A stretch of DNA of 8,685 nt from Chloroflexota bacterium (GCA_016875975.1 VGOF01000050.1:1-8685); one strand, 5' to 3'; shown: positions 1 through 5,205, numbered from the stretch's first letter. Notes: a model not told the origin generated them from the letters alone. Translations and numbers: made by a program.

Positions 1-1
1 T

Positions 2-274
2 GAGGCCTCGCCCCAGTCTCATGATTTTGAGTTTGTACCCACGGTTCCGGGCGTCTATACCATACGCTTTTCGTCGGATTATATCCGACTTAGCAGGTAC
101 ATCAGGCTGACATTGGCTTTGAAGTGGGATGAGCCGTCTTCCGGAGCTGTATCGCAAGCTGCTACCACCACTGAAGTCACTAAGTACCGCCAAGTCCCAG
201 TGCAGGTACAGAAGCAGAGGACGGTAGTAAAGTACGAGAAAGTCTCTGTCTGGCAATTGCTTTTCAAGCGCTAA
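2..274 (+). CDS. C-terminal fragment of a GOLD/emp24-like hypothetical protein
   Basis: This open frame enters from the left edge and ends at TAA 272-274, giving the last 90 residues of a protein whose start lies outside the window. Fragment residues 7-42 alternate hydrophobic and polar residues around HDFEFVPTVPGVYTIRF. This resembles the core of GOLD (emp24-like) beta-sandwich domains, where an F-x-F, a P-G-x-Y and a hydrophobic strand recur. A polar linker rich in Ser, Ala and Thr follows (about 43-60). The tail (about 61-90) is rich in Lys, Arg, Gln and Val and ends in WQLLFKR. I recall similar charged tails on surface-associated hypothetical proteins of Dehalococcoidia, but that is memory. 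Function is unknown. The frame is open throughout and ends just before a repeat-bearing spacer, so it is probably real coding sequence. The GOLD label is tentative. Confidence 0.6.
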   Translation, partial: EASPQSHDFEFVPTVPGVYTIRFSSDYIRLSRYIRLTLALKWDEPSSGAVSQAATTTEVTKYRQVPVQVQKQRTVVKYEKVSVWQLLFKR

Positions 275-287
275 CTGCGAGATGCCT

Positions 288-389
288 GAGGCCAGATGCT
301 GGATTCAAGATGCAAACAGTGAGACGCAGAAGAACTGAAAGCTGCTACTTGCAGACTGTAACTTCAGACCGGCAACTGGCAACTGGTTG
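288..389. repeat. Degenerate heptamer-periodic intergenic repeat, copy 1
   Basis: This spacer lies between two convergent genes, after the stop at 274. It contains GGCAACT twice in tandem (371-377 and 378-384). The 14-base word GATTCAAGATGCAA (302-315) recurs exactly at 2589-2602, and AGACGCA (322-328) recurs at 2613-2619. Later CTGC-ACTTG-like words also align loosely with the 2584-2678 spacer, so the two look like diverged copies of one element. It shows no codon structure and no strong terminator hairpin. Its origin and function are unknown. Confidence 0.55.
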
Positions 390-396
390 AAGTTTG

Positions 397-1170
397 TTAG
401 AATCTTCTGTCCCTGAAGGCCTCTGTTATCTTCTCTCTGACAAAAGGCACTATCTTACTGCCGAGGTGTACGTCATCAGCAGCATACGTGTCGCTGATGA
501 ACCCCTCATCATCTGCTGACACTGTCTGCACATCAATGTAGGTGACGGCGTTGTCGTGGCAGAAGTTTCTCAATTGGCGGTTGAAAATGCTGGATATTTG
601 GCTCCTTTCCTGGGCAGAGCCCGTGAAAGGCAGGGAGGATGTGTAGTTTTTTCGGGCTGCGGGCGGGATACCGTGGACGCACACATCAAAACCTAGGTCT
701 TGCAGCTTTTTGATGGTTTCACCATATTTTCCCACTGTGGCCTGTACAATCCTCTCGATGCTTACCGACTTGTTCTTTTTATAGTATTGGCGGTAGATGT
801 GTACTCTGGCATCGATTTCCCCGAAGACCAGTAACAGCACATCTCTCTGCCTGTTTATCCTCTGTAAAAACGAATCAAGGTGCTGCTTCGACCGGGAGAA
901 GCTATCCTCTTTATTCAGGTTATATGCGGTAGCCTGTGATATGTGGTGGATGATAAACGGCGTTTTGAACACGAAAGGCATGGCGTGGCTATCACCTATC
1001 ACATTAACAATAGATGTACCCAGCAGTTTTGCCCGACCAACCAGGTAAACGTTGAACAGGCGCAGGAAAGGATATTTGAACAGGACGTCACGGTAGAAAA
1101 AGTAAATGGAACCGCTGTTTTCCAGTCCTTTTCGTAACCAGCTATCGCGTCTTTGAATGAGACTGGGCAT
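397..1170 (-). CDS. SGNH/GDSL-like hydrolase family protein
   Basis: The 257-residue protein carries the hallmarks of the SGNH hydrolase fold. Residues 55-63 read VNVIGDSHA, with S61 as the likely block-I nucleophile after a hydrophobic strand. A second hydrophobic strand ends in VFGEID (115-120). The C-terminal DDVH (232-235) supplies the Asp-x-x-His pair of block V. SGNH enzymes are esterases, acyltransferases or deacetylases, and the GDSH variant is common near polysaccharide-modifying genes; the substrate here cannot be told. No signal peptide or membrane helix is evident, so a cytoplasmic location is likely. The start at 1170 is the first ATG and has only a weak AAAGGG about 13 nt upstream. 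The gene diverges from the HAD phosphatase. The fold is well supported and the activity is inferred. Confidence 0.8.
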   Translation of the reverse strand: MPSLIQRRDSWLRKGLENSGSIYFFYRDVLFKYPFLRLFNVYLVGRAKLLGTSIVNVIGDSHAMPFVFKTPFIIHHISQATAYNLNKEDSFSRSKQHLDSFLQRINRQRDVLLLVFGEIDARVHIYRQYYKKNKSVSIERIVQATVGKYGETIKKLQDLGFDVCVHGIPPAARKNYTSSLPFTGSAQERSQISSIFNRQLRNFCHDNAVTYIDVQTVSADDEGFISDTYAADDVHLGSKIVPFVREKITEAFRDRRF

Positions 1171-1198
1171 GATAATTCCGTAGCCCTTTACTTTACCA

Positions 1199-1229
1199 TT
1201 GAAGCAAAGGTGAAAACAAATGTTATAAT
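1199..1229 (+). promoter_or_regulatory. Candidate sigma-70 promoter for the HAD gene
   Basis: A perfect TATAAT (1224-1229) lies 19 bp downstream of TTGAAG (1199-1204), a somewhat long spacer. Transcription would begin near 1236, leaving only about 7 nt before the ATG at 1243, with GAGGA (1236-1240) at the very 5' end. A promoter here supports the 1243 start over the longer reading frame from 1153, which would overlap the divergent gene. Confidence 0.45.
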
Positions 1230-1242
1230 TCAGTTGAGGACG

Positions 1243-1923
1243 ATGAAGCTAGTCATTTTTGACATGGACCAGACGCTGGTGGATTTCATATCTTTTCATC
1301 AGCAGACCACGCGCCAGCTCTTTAAGAAGTTTTTCAATGTGGATGCTGGCCTTGAGGAGGTGGATTTTTCTGGCCGCAGCATGGCCGAGAACTTCATAGA
1401 ACTGGCCAGGCTCAAAAACATATCCAGTGAGGAAGTCCAGAAGAACGCTGGCAAGCTGCTGGAGACCTATGAGATGCTGTTCGGCCAGAATATCCCACGC
1501 AATGGCTCCAGACATATTCTGCCGGGTGTGAAGGAGTTGCTTGAGGAACTCATCAGGACAGACCATGTAGTAGTACTGTACACCGGCGATTCTCCCGGTG
1601 TAGCGAAGCATGTGCTAGAATCTACCGGCTTAGCTGACTACTTCGAGTTCTGCGTATATGGTACACAGGCCAGGACACGGCTGGACATGGTCAAGATGGC
1701 AATAAGAAAGGCAGAAGAGATGAACGAGATGAAATTCCGGGGCAAAAATGTGGTGATAATAGGCGATTCAGTCCGCGATATAAACTGTGGCAAGGAGGTT
1801 GGCGCTCTAACTATCGCTGTAGCCACTGGCCCTCACTCACCACAAGAGCTGGCAGAGCATCAGCCTGATTTCCTGTTCCAGGATATGTCGGACTACAAGA
1901 AGGTTTTGGCGGCAATCGGATGA
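1243..1923 (+). CDS. HAD-superfamily hydrolase (phosphoglycolate phosphatase-like)
   Basis: This is a 226-residue cytoplasmic phosphatase-type protein. HAD motif I is FDMDQTLVD near the N-terminus, with nucleophile D7 and acid D9. A helical cap follows (about 15-90). Motif II is YTGDS, with T114. Motif IV is GDSVRD (174-179), with D175 and D179 as Mg2+ ligands. A basic residue between 143 and 151 probably serves as motif III. The length and cap position fit subfamily I enzymes such as phosphoglycolate phosphatases, beta-phosphoglucomutases and pyrophosphatases; the substrate is not predictable. The frame is open back to 1153. I chose 1243 because the protein then begins directly at the conserved first strand, GAGGA precedes it, and the upstream 30 codons look non-coding. 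The stop is 13 nt before the zinc-ribbon gene, so the two are probably co-transcribed. Confidence 0.88.
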   Translation: MKLVIFDMDQTLVDFISFHQQTTRQLFKKFFNVDAGLEEVDFSGRSMAENFIELARLKNISSEEVQKNAGKLLETYEMLFGQNIPRNGSRHILPGVKELLEELIRTDHVVVLYTGDSPGVAKHVLESTGLADYFEFCVYGTQARTRLDMVKMAIRKAEEMNEMKFRGKNVVIIGDSVRDINCGKEVGALTIAVATGPHSPQELAEHQPDFLFQDMSDYKKVLAAIG

Positions 1924-1936
1924 TGAAGGAGTAGAA

Positions 1937-2410
1937 TTGGCGCACAAATTCCCCTGTCCCAAGTGTGGCACTGAAATACCGGTGGGACAGGCCTATTGCA
2001 CAGGCTGCGGCGAGAGATTTGAATATAAGACCTCTGGCGAAGTTCAACCTTCCCAGACACCACCTGTAATGGCGCCCCCGCCTGTTATAGTGCCTGCTCA
2101 AAGTCATCACGGGCGTGGCTTTTGGTCGTTCTTGGGAGTCGTAGGTGCTATTCTATGTTTTGGGGTTGTGTTCTTCCTGGTAATCATCGGCGCTGGCTCT
2201 GAACCCATAGGTTCCGGCAAAGGCTTTTCCCTGAAACAATCGTCTCCTGGGCCAAATGCGCCACCGCCCACCATCAAACCGGCGCCAGAAGATGCTCCCC
2301 CAGGTGAGGAGCCAATCGAGGTCACGGGCTCATCTCGATATTCCAGAGAGCAGGTTATTGCTGTTGCCAAGAGAGTCAGTCCGGAATGCCGAAGGGACAA
2401 GTACGGCTGA
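1937..2410 (+). CDS. Zinc-ribbon membrane protein with possible premature stop
   Basis: The start is TTG at 1937, preceded by AAGGAG (1926-1931) at a 5-nt spacing, and the gap after the HAD gene is only 13 nt. The 157-residue product has an N-terminal zinc ribbon (C7, C10, C21, C24: CPKCG and CTGCG). A Pro-rich linker (about 38-55) leads to one transmembrane helix (about 63-86). A second Pro-rich stretch (about 103-125) is followed by an amphipathic segment, SREQVIAVAKRVSPECRR. Zn-ribbon, helix and small domain is a common bacterial architecture of unknown function. The frame does not end naturally: beyond TGA 2408-2410 it continues in the same frame to 2578 with protein-like sequence. The product is therefore either truncated, a pseudogene, or made by stop-codon recoding. 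Confidence 0.7.
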   Translation: MAHKFPCPKCGTEIPVGQAYCTGCGERFEYKTSGEVQPSQTPPVMAPPPVIVPAQSHHGRGFWSFLGVVGAILCFGVVFFLVIIGAGSEPIGSGKGFSLKQSSPGPNAPPPTIKPAPEDAPPGEEPIEVTGSSRYSREQVIAVAKRVSPECRRDKYG

Positions 2411-2578
2411 GCGGGAGCTATTTGTCTTCCGGGGGAGACTTCAAAACCAATCTACGATGCTAAATACATGGGCAATGGCGTTTGGAGCGTGACCAAGACT
2501 TGCCCGGTGAATTCCAAGTATGACGGCGCTTGGAACTTCTACGAAAGCAGCGCCGAACTGGTCACCACCAAGAAATAG
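2411..2578 (+). pseudogene. In-frame C-terminal continuation of the zinc-ribbon protein
   Basis: Immediately after TGA 2408-2410 the same frame stays open for 55 codons to TAG 2576-2578. It reads as a compact domain end: IYDAKYMGNGVWSVTKTC (starting near 2453), then a Tyr/Trp-rich strand pattern including DGAWNFYESSAEL. The rhythm of aromatic and glycine residues suggests two or three beta strands, and I recall similar tails on related membrane proteins. There is no ribosome-binding site for separate initiation after the stop. The simplest reading is one ancestral 213-codon gene with a nonsense codon. Confidence 0.5.
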
Positions 2579-2583
2579 CCCTC

Positions 2584-2678
2584 TTCAAGATTCAAGATGC
2601 AAGTTAGGCAAAAGACGCAAGAAACCTGCAACTTGTGACTTGGAACTTGCAACTATTGACTATTGACCGCCGACTATC
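2584..2678. repeat. Degenerate heptamer-periodic intergenic repeat, copy 2
   Basis: Starting six bases after the stop at 2578, the sequence falls into successive 7-base units: TTCAAGA, TTCAAGA, TGCAAGT (2584-2604). After a gap come AACTTGT, GACTTGG, AACTTGC, AACTATT, GACTATT, GACCGCC and GACTATC (2630-2678). Seven consecutive units keep phase. The unit style matches the spacers at 288-389 and 5149-5197. Confidence 0.65.
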
Positions 2679-2718
2679 TAACAGCGACCTCGACAAGCAC
2701 ACGTACTTGTTTCTAATA

Positions 2719-2807
2719 GCTTGGGGCAATCATAAACCACGCTTGGATGGGACTCATTTTGCGTATTTCACGCTATGCCAAACAGGTATGATTGCGGAAG
2801 CCCCAGC
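2719..2807. other. Long-range inverted repeat, possible structured RNA (left part)
   Basis: GCAATCATA (2726-2734) pairs with the TATGATTGC at 2787-2795. Two further base pairs, CC 2737-2738 with GG 2785-2786, follow after a 2-nt bulge. An outer helix is possible between 2719-2725 (GCT-T-GGG) and 2802-2807 (CCCAGC). The loop holds smaller complementary words: TTGG 2743-2746 with CCAA 2778-2781, and GCGT 2761-2764 with ACGC 2770-2773. No protein-like frame is seen here. I could not match it to a known RNA family by eye. Confidence 0.35.
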
Positions 2808-2849
2808 CATATTTTGCGGTGTAGAGTAGAAGGAGAGCTCGTGAGAAGG

Positions 2850-3114
2850 AGCCGCGTGCGGCTAAAGGTTACTATGAGATGGCGAAGCCTGACTATTACA
2901 GGAAAGGAGGTGAAAACCAAGCTGAGGCTGGCAAAGCCGGCGGTGTTGTCTGGAATTAACAGCAGTGGTCGATGCAGCGCTGCTGGCAGGAGTACGAGAT
3001 TGCTTTGTCCCAACTGCATTGGGACCGCAACGACAACGAGGAAGCTCGCAATGGCGATTGTGGTTACCATGCTAGGAGCTGTGACCAGCCGGTGAGATGG
3101 CAATCTCGCCATTG
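2850..3114 (+). other. Hairpin-dense interval upstream of a small membrane-protein gene
   Basis: Successive stems can be read here. AGCCGC/GCGGCT lies at 2850-2863, GCTGGC-AAA-GCCGGC at 2927-2941 and CAGCAG/CTGCTG at 2960-2985. GTCCCAA-ctgca-TTGGGAC (3007-3025) is perfect. The largest is a 12-bp helix between CAATGGCGATTG (3049-3060) and CAATCTCGCCATTG (3101-3114) with a 2-nt bulge. It stacks directly on a 7-bp stem (TGGTTAC 3061-3067 with GTGACCA 3081-3087, including one G-U pair). It ends 37 nt before the ATG at 3152, so it could be a leader or an independent RNA. It is not recognisably tmRNA, RNase P RNA, SRP RNA or a group II intron domain V. The protein-like reading at 2879-3115 is a competing explanation. 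Confidence 0.35.
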
Positions 3115-3115
3115 A
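2879..3115 (+). pseudogene. Possible decayed small protein gene (KGG-like motif)
   Basis: From ATG 2879 the frame encodes 26 residues containing YYRKGGENQAEAGKAGG. This loosely resembles the K-G-G...A-G-K-x-G-G pattern of KGG stress-protein repeats. It stops at TAA 2957-2959. The same frame then runs to TGA 3113-3115 with an aromatic and acidic stretch (WQEYEIALSQLHWDRNDNEE), which looks more protein-like than random sequence. The upstream ribosome-binding site is weak (AAAGGT at 2864-2869). A perfect AAAGGAGGTGA inside the motif has no start codon after it. This could be a short true gene, a nonsense-mutated gene, or a chance reading of structured non-coding DNA. I rate it low. Confidence 0.25.
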
Positions 3116-3151
3116 TGAGTGATAAGAAACTAATCAGGAGGTGACATCAAT

Positions 3152-3370
3152 ATGAAATCCGTCCAAATACTGATTCCTGCTTTGGTGACCATAGTGCTAA
3201 CGGCGATATTCGTGATACTGGCTATATGGTTGACTGCCCTGGTGCCGCCTGGTGAATGGAACGGGTTAATCAAAGCGGGCATCGTGCTCTTTGTCTTCAT
3301 GTGCACGCTTCTGGTGATTGCCTGGTCGGCCTACTTCACCCTGGTCATCAGGAGATCGCTGGAGAAGTAA
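3152..3370 (+). CDS. Small two-helix membrane protein, function unknown
   Basis: This 72-residue hydrophobic protein has two predicted membrane helices (about 5-30 and 41-65). They are separated by a short loop, VPPGEWNG, and the protein ends in the basic tail RRSLEK, which suggests a cytoplasmic C-terminus. A perfect AGGAGGTGA (3136-3144) precedes the ATG by 7 nt, so the start is secure and translation is probably efficient. I do not recognise the family. The gene follows a hairpin-rich non-coding interval and is followed at once by tandem hairpins and a terminator, so it is likely a single-gene transcript or the end of one that begins further upstream. Confidence 0.75.
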   Translation: MKSVQILIPALVTIVLTAIFVILAIWLTALVPPGEWNGLIKAGIVLFVFMCTLLVIAWSAYFTLVIRRSLEK

Positions 3371-3398
3371 ACCGTATCATGCCTCACCACAGTGCTGG

Positions 3399-3457
3399 AG
3401 CCGGGATTCCCGGCTGATAGGCCCGACGGTTTTGCAGTCGTTCGGGCCTATCTTTTT
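3399..3457 (+). terminator. Tandem hairpins ending in an intrinsic terminator
   Basis: A 7-bp hairpin (AGCCGGG 3399-3405, loop ATT, CCCGGCT 3409-3415) abuts a perfect 11-bp stem. That stem pairs GATAGGCCCGA (3416-3426) with TCGGGCCTATC (3442-3452) across a 15-nt loop and is followed by TTTTT (3453-3457). The second hairpin with its T-run is a classic rho-independent terminator for the gene ending at 3370. Confidence 0.85.
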
Positions 3458-3479
3458 GTATAACAACGTCTGATATTGT

Positions 3480-3512
3480 AACCACTGTCAGTATAGGTGG
3501 TTTTTCTTTTTT
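3480..3512 (+). terminator. Second weaker intrinsic terminator
   Basis: AACCAC (3480-3485) pairs with GTGGTT (3497-3502) over an 11-nt loop and is followed by TTTCTTTTTT (3503-3512). It is a short stem with a strong T-tract, placed 23 bases after the first terminator, and may act as a backup. On the opposite strand it has no T-tract. Confidence 0.5.
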
Positions 3513-3579
3513 CCGCATAAACTTTTTTAGCCTGGCTGCGTTTTCCTAAATGACCGCGATTATCAGGAGGGAAAACGCT

Positions 3580-4491
3580 ATGTTCAAATCAACTTCGGCC
3601 GTCCTTGCTATCTTCGTCCTTGCCGCTCTGTTCGTGCCATCGATGCCTGCCATTGCTCAAGAAGAGGGCGCCAGCACCAGTGCCACTTCTGGCAGCGGCA
3701 TTCTTCCCGACTCTAACTTCTATTTTGTCAAGGTGTTGGGGAGGAATCTGCAGCTATGGCTGGCTGATGATGTGAAAAAGGCTAACTTGTTGCTTCAGTT
3801 TTCCAGTGAGGATGCCCTGGTTATTGAGGAGTTGTCCCAGAATGGAAAATTCGACCTGGCATTACAACATACGGAGCAGTTCCAGCAGCAACTTCAGAGA
3901 GCTGTTCAGCACATGGAGCGTGCTCAAGCACAAGGACAAGACGTCCGCGTGTTAGTAATGAAGTTGGAACAAAATCACCTCCGCCAGCAGGCCGTGTTAG
4001 CACGCGTATTGGAGAAAGCGCCAGAGGCAGCCCAGGAGGGTCTGCTCAACGCTATCGAAAACTCCAGCAAACATGTGGGTGATGCTATTCTAGCGGTTGA
4101 GGGGCAGGAAGCCATGAATAGCTATCGAGAGCATCTCGACCAGCAAGTCAGTAACATGGGTGAAGACACCAAGCTCAGGGTCAGGGAGAGGCTTCAGGCT
4201 GTTCACGGCAAGCCAGTGAATGTCACCACGAAACCAGAGGCCACCGAGGCCAGCACTGTCAGTCCTGTCCCAATCCCGGTGCAAAATTCTACGCAAGCGG
4301 GATTCCAGAACACAAGTGTGACAACTGTCGGTAGTCAGCAGGACATCCAGGAGCAGACTGCCCAGCAGATAGGTTCGAGCGGAGGACAGAAGCAGCAAAC
4401 TGTGCCACAACAAGGGATTCAGTCCGGAAATCAAGGCGGGCAGGTGGGGAATCCTGGCAACACGGATAATCAGCATAACGGCAGCAAATAA
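3580..4491 (+). CDS. Secreted DUF5667 domain-containing protein
   Basis: The start is ATG 3580, nine bases after AGGAGG (3565-3570); an upstream in-frame ATG at 3550 lacks this site. The 303-residue product begins with a Sec signal peptide (K3, a hydrophobic core at about 7-20, and AIA-Q at 24-27 as likely cleavage site). After a Ser/Thr/Gly linker, GILPDSNFYFVKVLGRNLQLWL (from G40) opens the DUF5667 domain; G-[IL]-LPDSPFY-x-x-K is the usual signature. The rest of the domain (about 65-205) is long, Gln/Glu-rich amphipathic helix, probably helical bundle or coiled coil. The tail (about 210-303) is Pro/Thr then Gln/Asn/Gly-rich low complexity with no membrane anchor or sorting motif. The exact role of DUF5667 proteins is unknown; extracytoplasmic location is well supported. 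It follows two terminators, so it is probably transcribed from its own promoter. Confidence 0.85.
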   Translation: MFKSTSAVLAIFVLAALFVPSMPAIAQEEGASTSATSGSGILPDSNFYFVKVLGRNLQLWLADDVKKANLLLQFSSEDALVIEELSQNGKFDLALQHTEQFQQQLQRAVQHMERAQAQGQDVRVLVMKLEQNHLRQQAVLARVLEKAPEAAQEGLLNAIENSSKHVGDAILAVEGQEAMNSYREHLDQQVSNMGEDTKLRVRERLQAVHGKPVNVTTKPEATEASTVSPVPIPVQNSTQAGFQNTSVTTVGSQQDIQEQTAQQIGSSGGQKQQTVPQQGIQSGNQGGQVGNPGNTDNQHNGSK

Positions 4492-4499
4492 GTCTGGGG

Positions 4500-4543
4500 A
4501 GTATGGCATAGACTTTCGGCCACACGTAAGATTGTGGCATACT
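4500..4543 (+). promoter_or_regulatory. Stacked inverted repeats just before the mntP start
   Basis: AGTATG (4500-4505) can pair with CATACT (4538-4543). Directly abutting the 3' arm is an inner hairpin, CCACA 4520-4524 with TGTGG 4533-4537 (loop CGTAAGAT). The structure ends 3 nt before the GTG at 4547, where no good Shine-Dalgarno sequence is present. It could shape translation initiation or act as a weak barrier after the preceding gene. It is too short to be a full yybP-ykoY manganese riboswitch. Confidence 0.3.
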
Positions 4544-4546
4544 TAG

Positions 4547-5125
4547 GTGATGTCCGGTGCCGACTTTCTCTCTGTTCTGTTCATCGCCCTTGGCTTATCT
4601 GCAGACTGCTTTGCCGTAGCGCTCAGCGGTAGCATCGCTCAGGGCAAGACTTCTGCTGCCCCACTGCTCCGTCTGTCTTCGGCATTTGGCGGTTTTCAGG
4701 CCCTTATGTGCATACTGGGCTGGCTGGCCGGCCAGACGGTGGTGAACTTCATAGCGGAATACGACCACTGGGTGGCCTTTGGGTTGCTGGCAATCATTGG
4801 AGGCAGGATGTTGTGGGAAGCGTTTCATGATGCCGACGAGCACGAAAAGAGCGCTGATATCACCAGGGGGTTATTGCTCCTGACGGTATCCGTAGCTACC
4901 AGCATAGACTCGCTGGCAGTAGGGCTGTCCTTTGCCTTCCTCCAGGTAAACATCTGGCTAGCCAGCCTGACCATCGGCATCACCGCCTTCACCATCACTG
5001 CGCTGGGCTTTCTGGTGGGCAGAAAAGCGGGGCAACTAATGGGCAAACGTGCTGAAGCTGTGGGCGGCATAATCCTGATACTTATCGGCTTACGGATATT
5101 AATCGAGCATCTGCTGGGAAACTAG
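4547..5125 (+). CDS. mntP: Manganese efflux pump MntP
   Basis: This 192-residue integral membrane protein matches the MntP (DUF204/YebN) family, whose members export Mn2+ from the cytoplasm; E. coli MntP has 188 residues. Six hydrophobic helices are visible as two related halves. Each half opens with an Asp-containing helix: ALGLSADCFAVALS (D20) and VATSIDSLAVGLS (D121). The GGRMLWEA motif near 85-92 is also typical. A hydrophilic loop rich in His, Asp and Glu (about 93-107) separates the halves. GTG 4547 and ATG 4550 are adjacent possible starts, and both have a poor ribosome-binding site (only AGG right next to the codon). It lies 55 nt after the DUF5667 gene on the same strand, so read-through from it is possible. 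The family assignment is firm. Confidence 0.92.
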   Translation: MMSGADFLSVLFIALGLSADCFAVALSGSIAQGKTSAAPLLRLSSAFGGFQALMCILGWLAGQTVVNFIAEYDHWVAFGLLAIIGGRMLWEAFHDADEHEKSADITRGLLLLTVSVATSIDSLAVGLSFAFLQVNIWLASLTIGITAFTITALGFLVGRKAGQLMGKRAEAVGGIILILIGLRILIEHLLGN

Positions 5126-5148
5126 AAGCAAGACGCCAGAGGAGAGAG

Positions 5149-5197
5149 GCTAGAAGCTAGAAACTGTCGACTGCTGACTGCCGACGATTGTCTGCCG
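5149..5197. repeat. Degenerate heptamer-periodic intergenic repeat, copy 3
   Basis: Between the mntP stop and the convergent CoA-transferase the DNA falls into in-phase 7-mers: GCTAGAA, GCTAGAA, ACTGTCG, ACTGCTG, ACTGCCG, ACGATTG and TCTGCCG. A related CTAGAAG already overlaps the mntP stop codon (5122-5128). The unit style matches the spacers at 288-389 and 2584-2678. It contains no terminator-like hairpin with a T-run. Confidence 0.6.
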
Positions 5198-5205
5198 CCT
5201 GTTTT

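Noticed and set aside
79..267. 62-codon minus-strand open frame
   Set aside because: It is antisense to the open C-terminal reading frame at 2-274, which reads like a protein.
1153..1242. Upstream 30-codon extension of the HAD reading frame
   Set aside because: It overlaps the divergent SGNH gene, lacks a ribosome-binding site, and contains the candidate promoter; the HAD fold begins at 1243.
2903..2913. Perfect AAAGGAGGTGA Shine-Dalgarno-like site
   Set aside because: No ATG, GTG or TTG follows at a usable distance; the bases are codons for Lys-Gly-Gly-Glu in the 2879 frame.
2775..3095. 106-codon plus-strand open frame
   Set aside because: The translation is Arg/Thr/Ser-rich without domain character, and the real-looking sequence in this stretch is in another frame or is structured DNA.
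2768..3112. 114-codon minus-strand open frame
   Set aside because: It looks like the mirror of hairpin-rich DNA, with no ribosome-binding site and no family resemblance.
4090..4509. 139-codon minus-strand open frame
   Set aside because: It is antisense to the DUF5667 gene and has no independent coding evidence.
288..5197. CRISPR array interpretation of the heptamer repeats
   Set aside because: The units are 7 bases, contiguous and degenerate, with no spacer structure and no cas genes.
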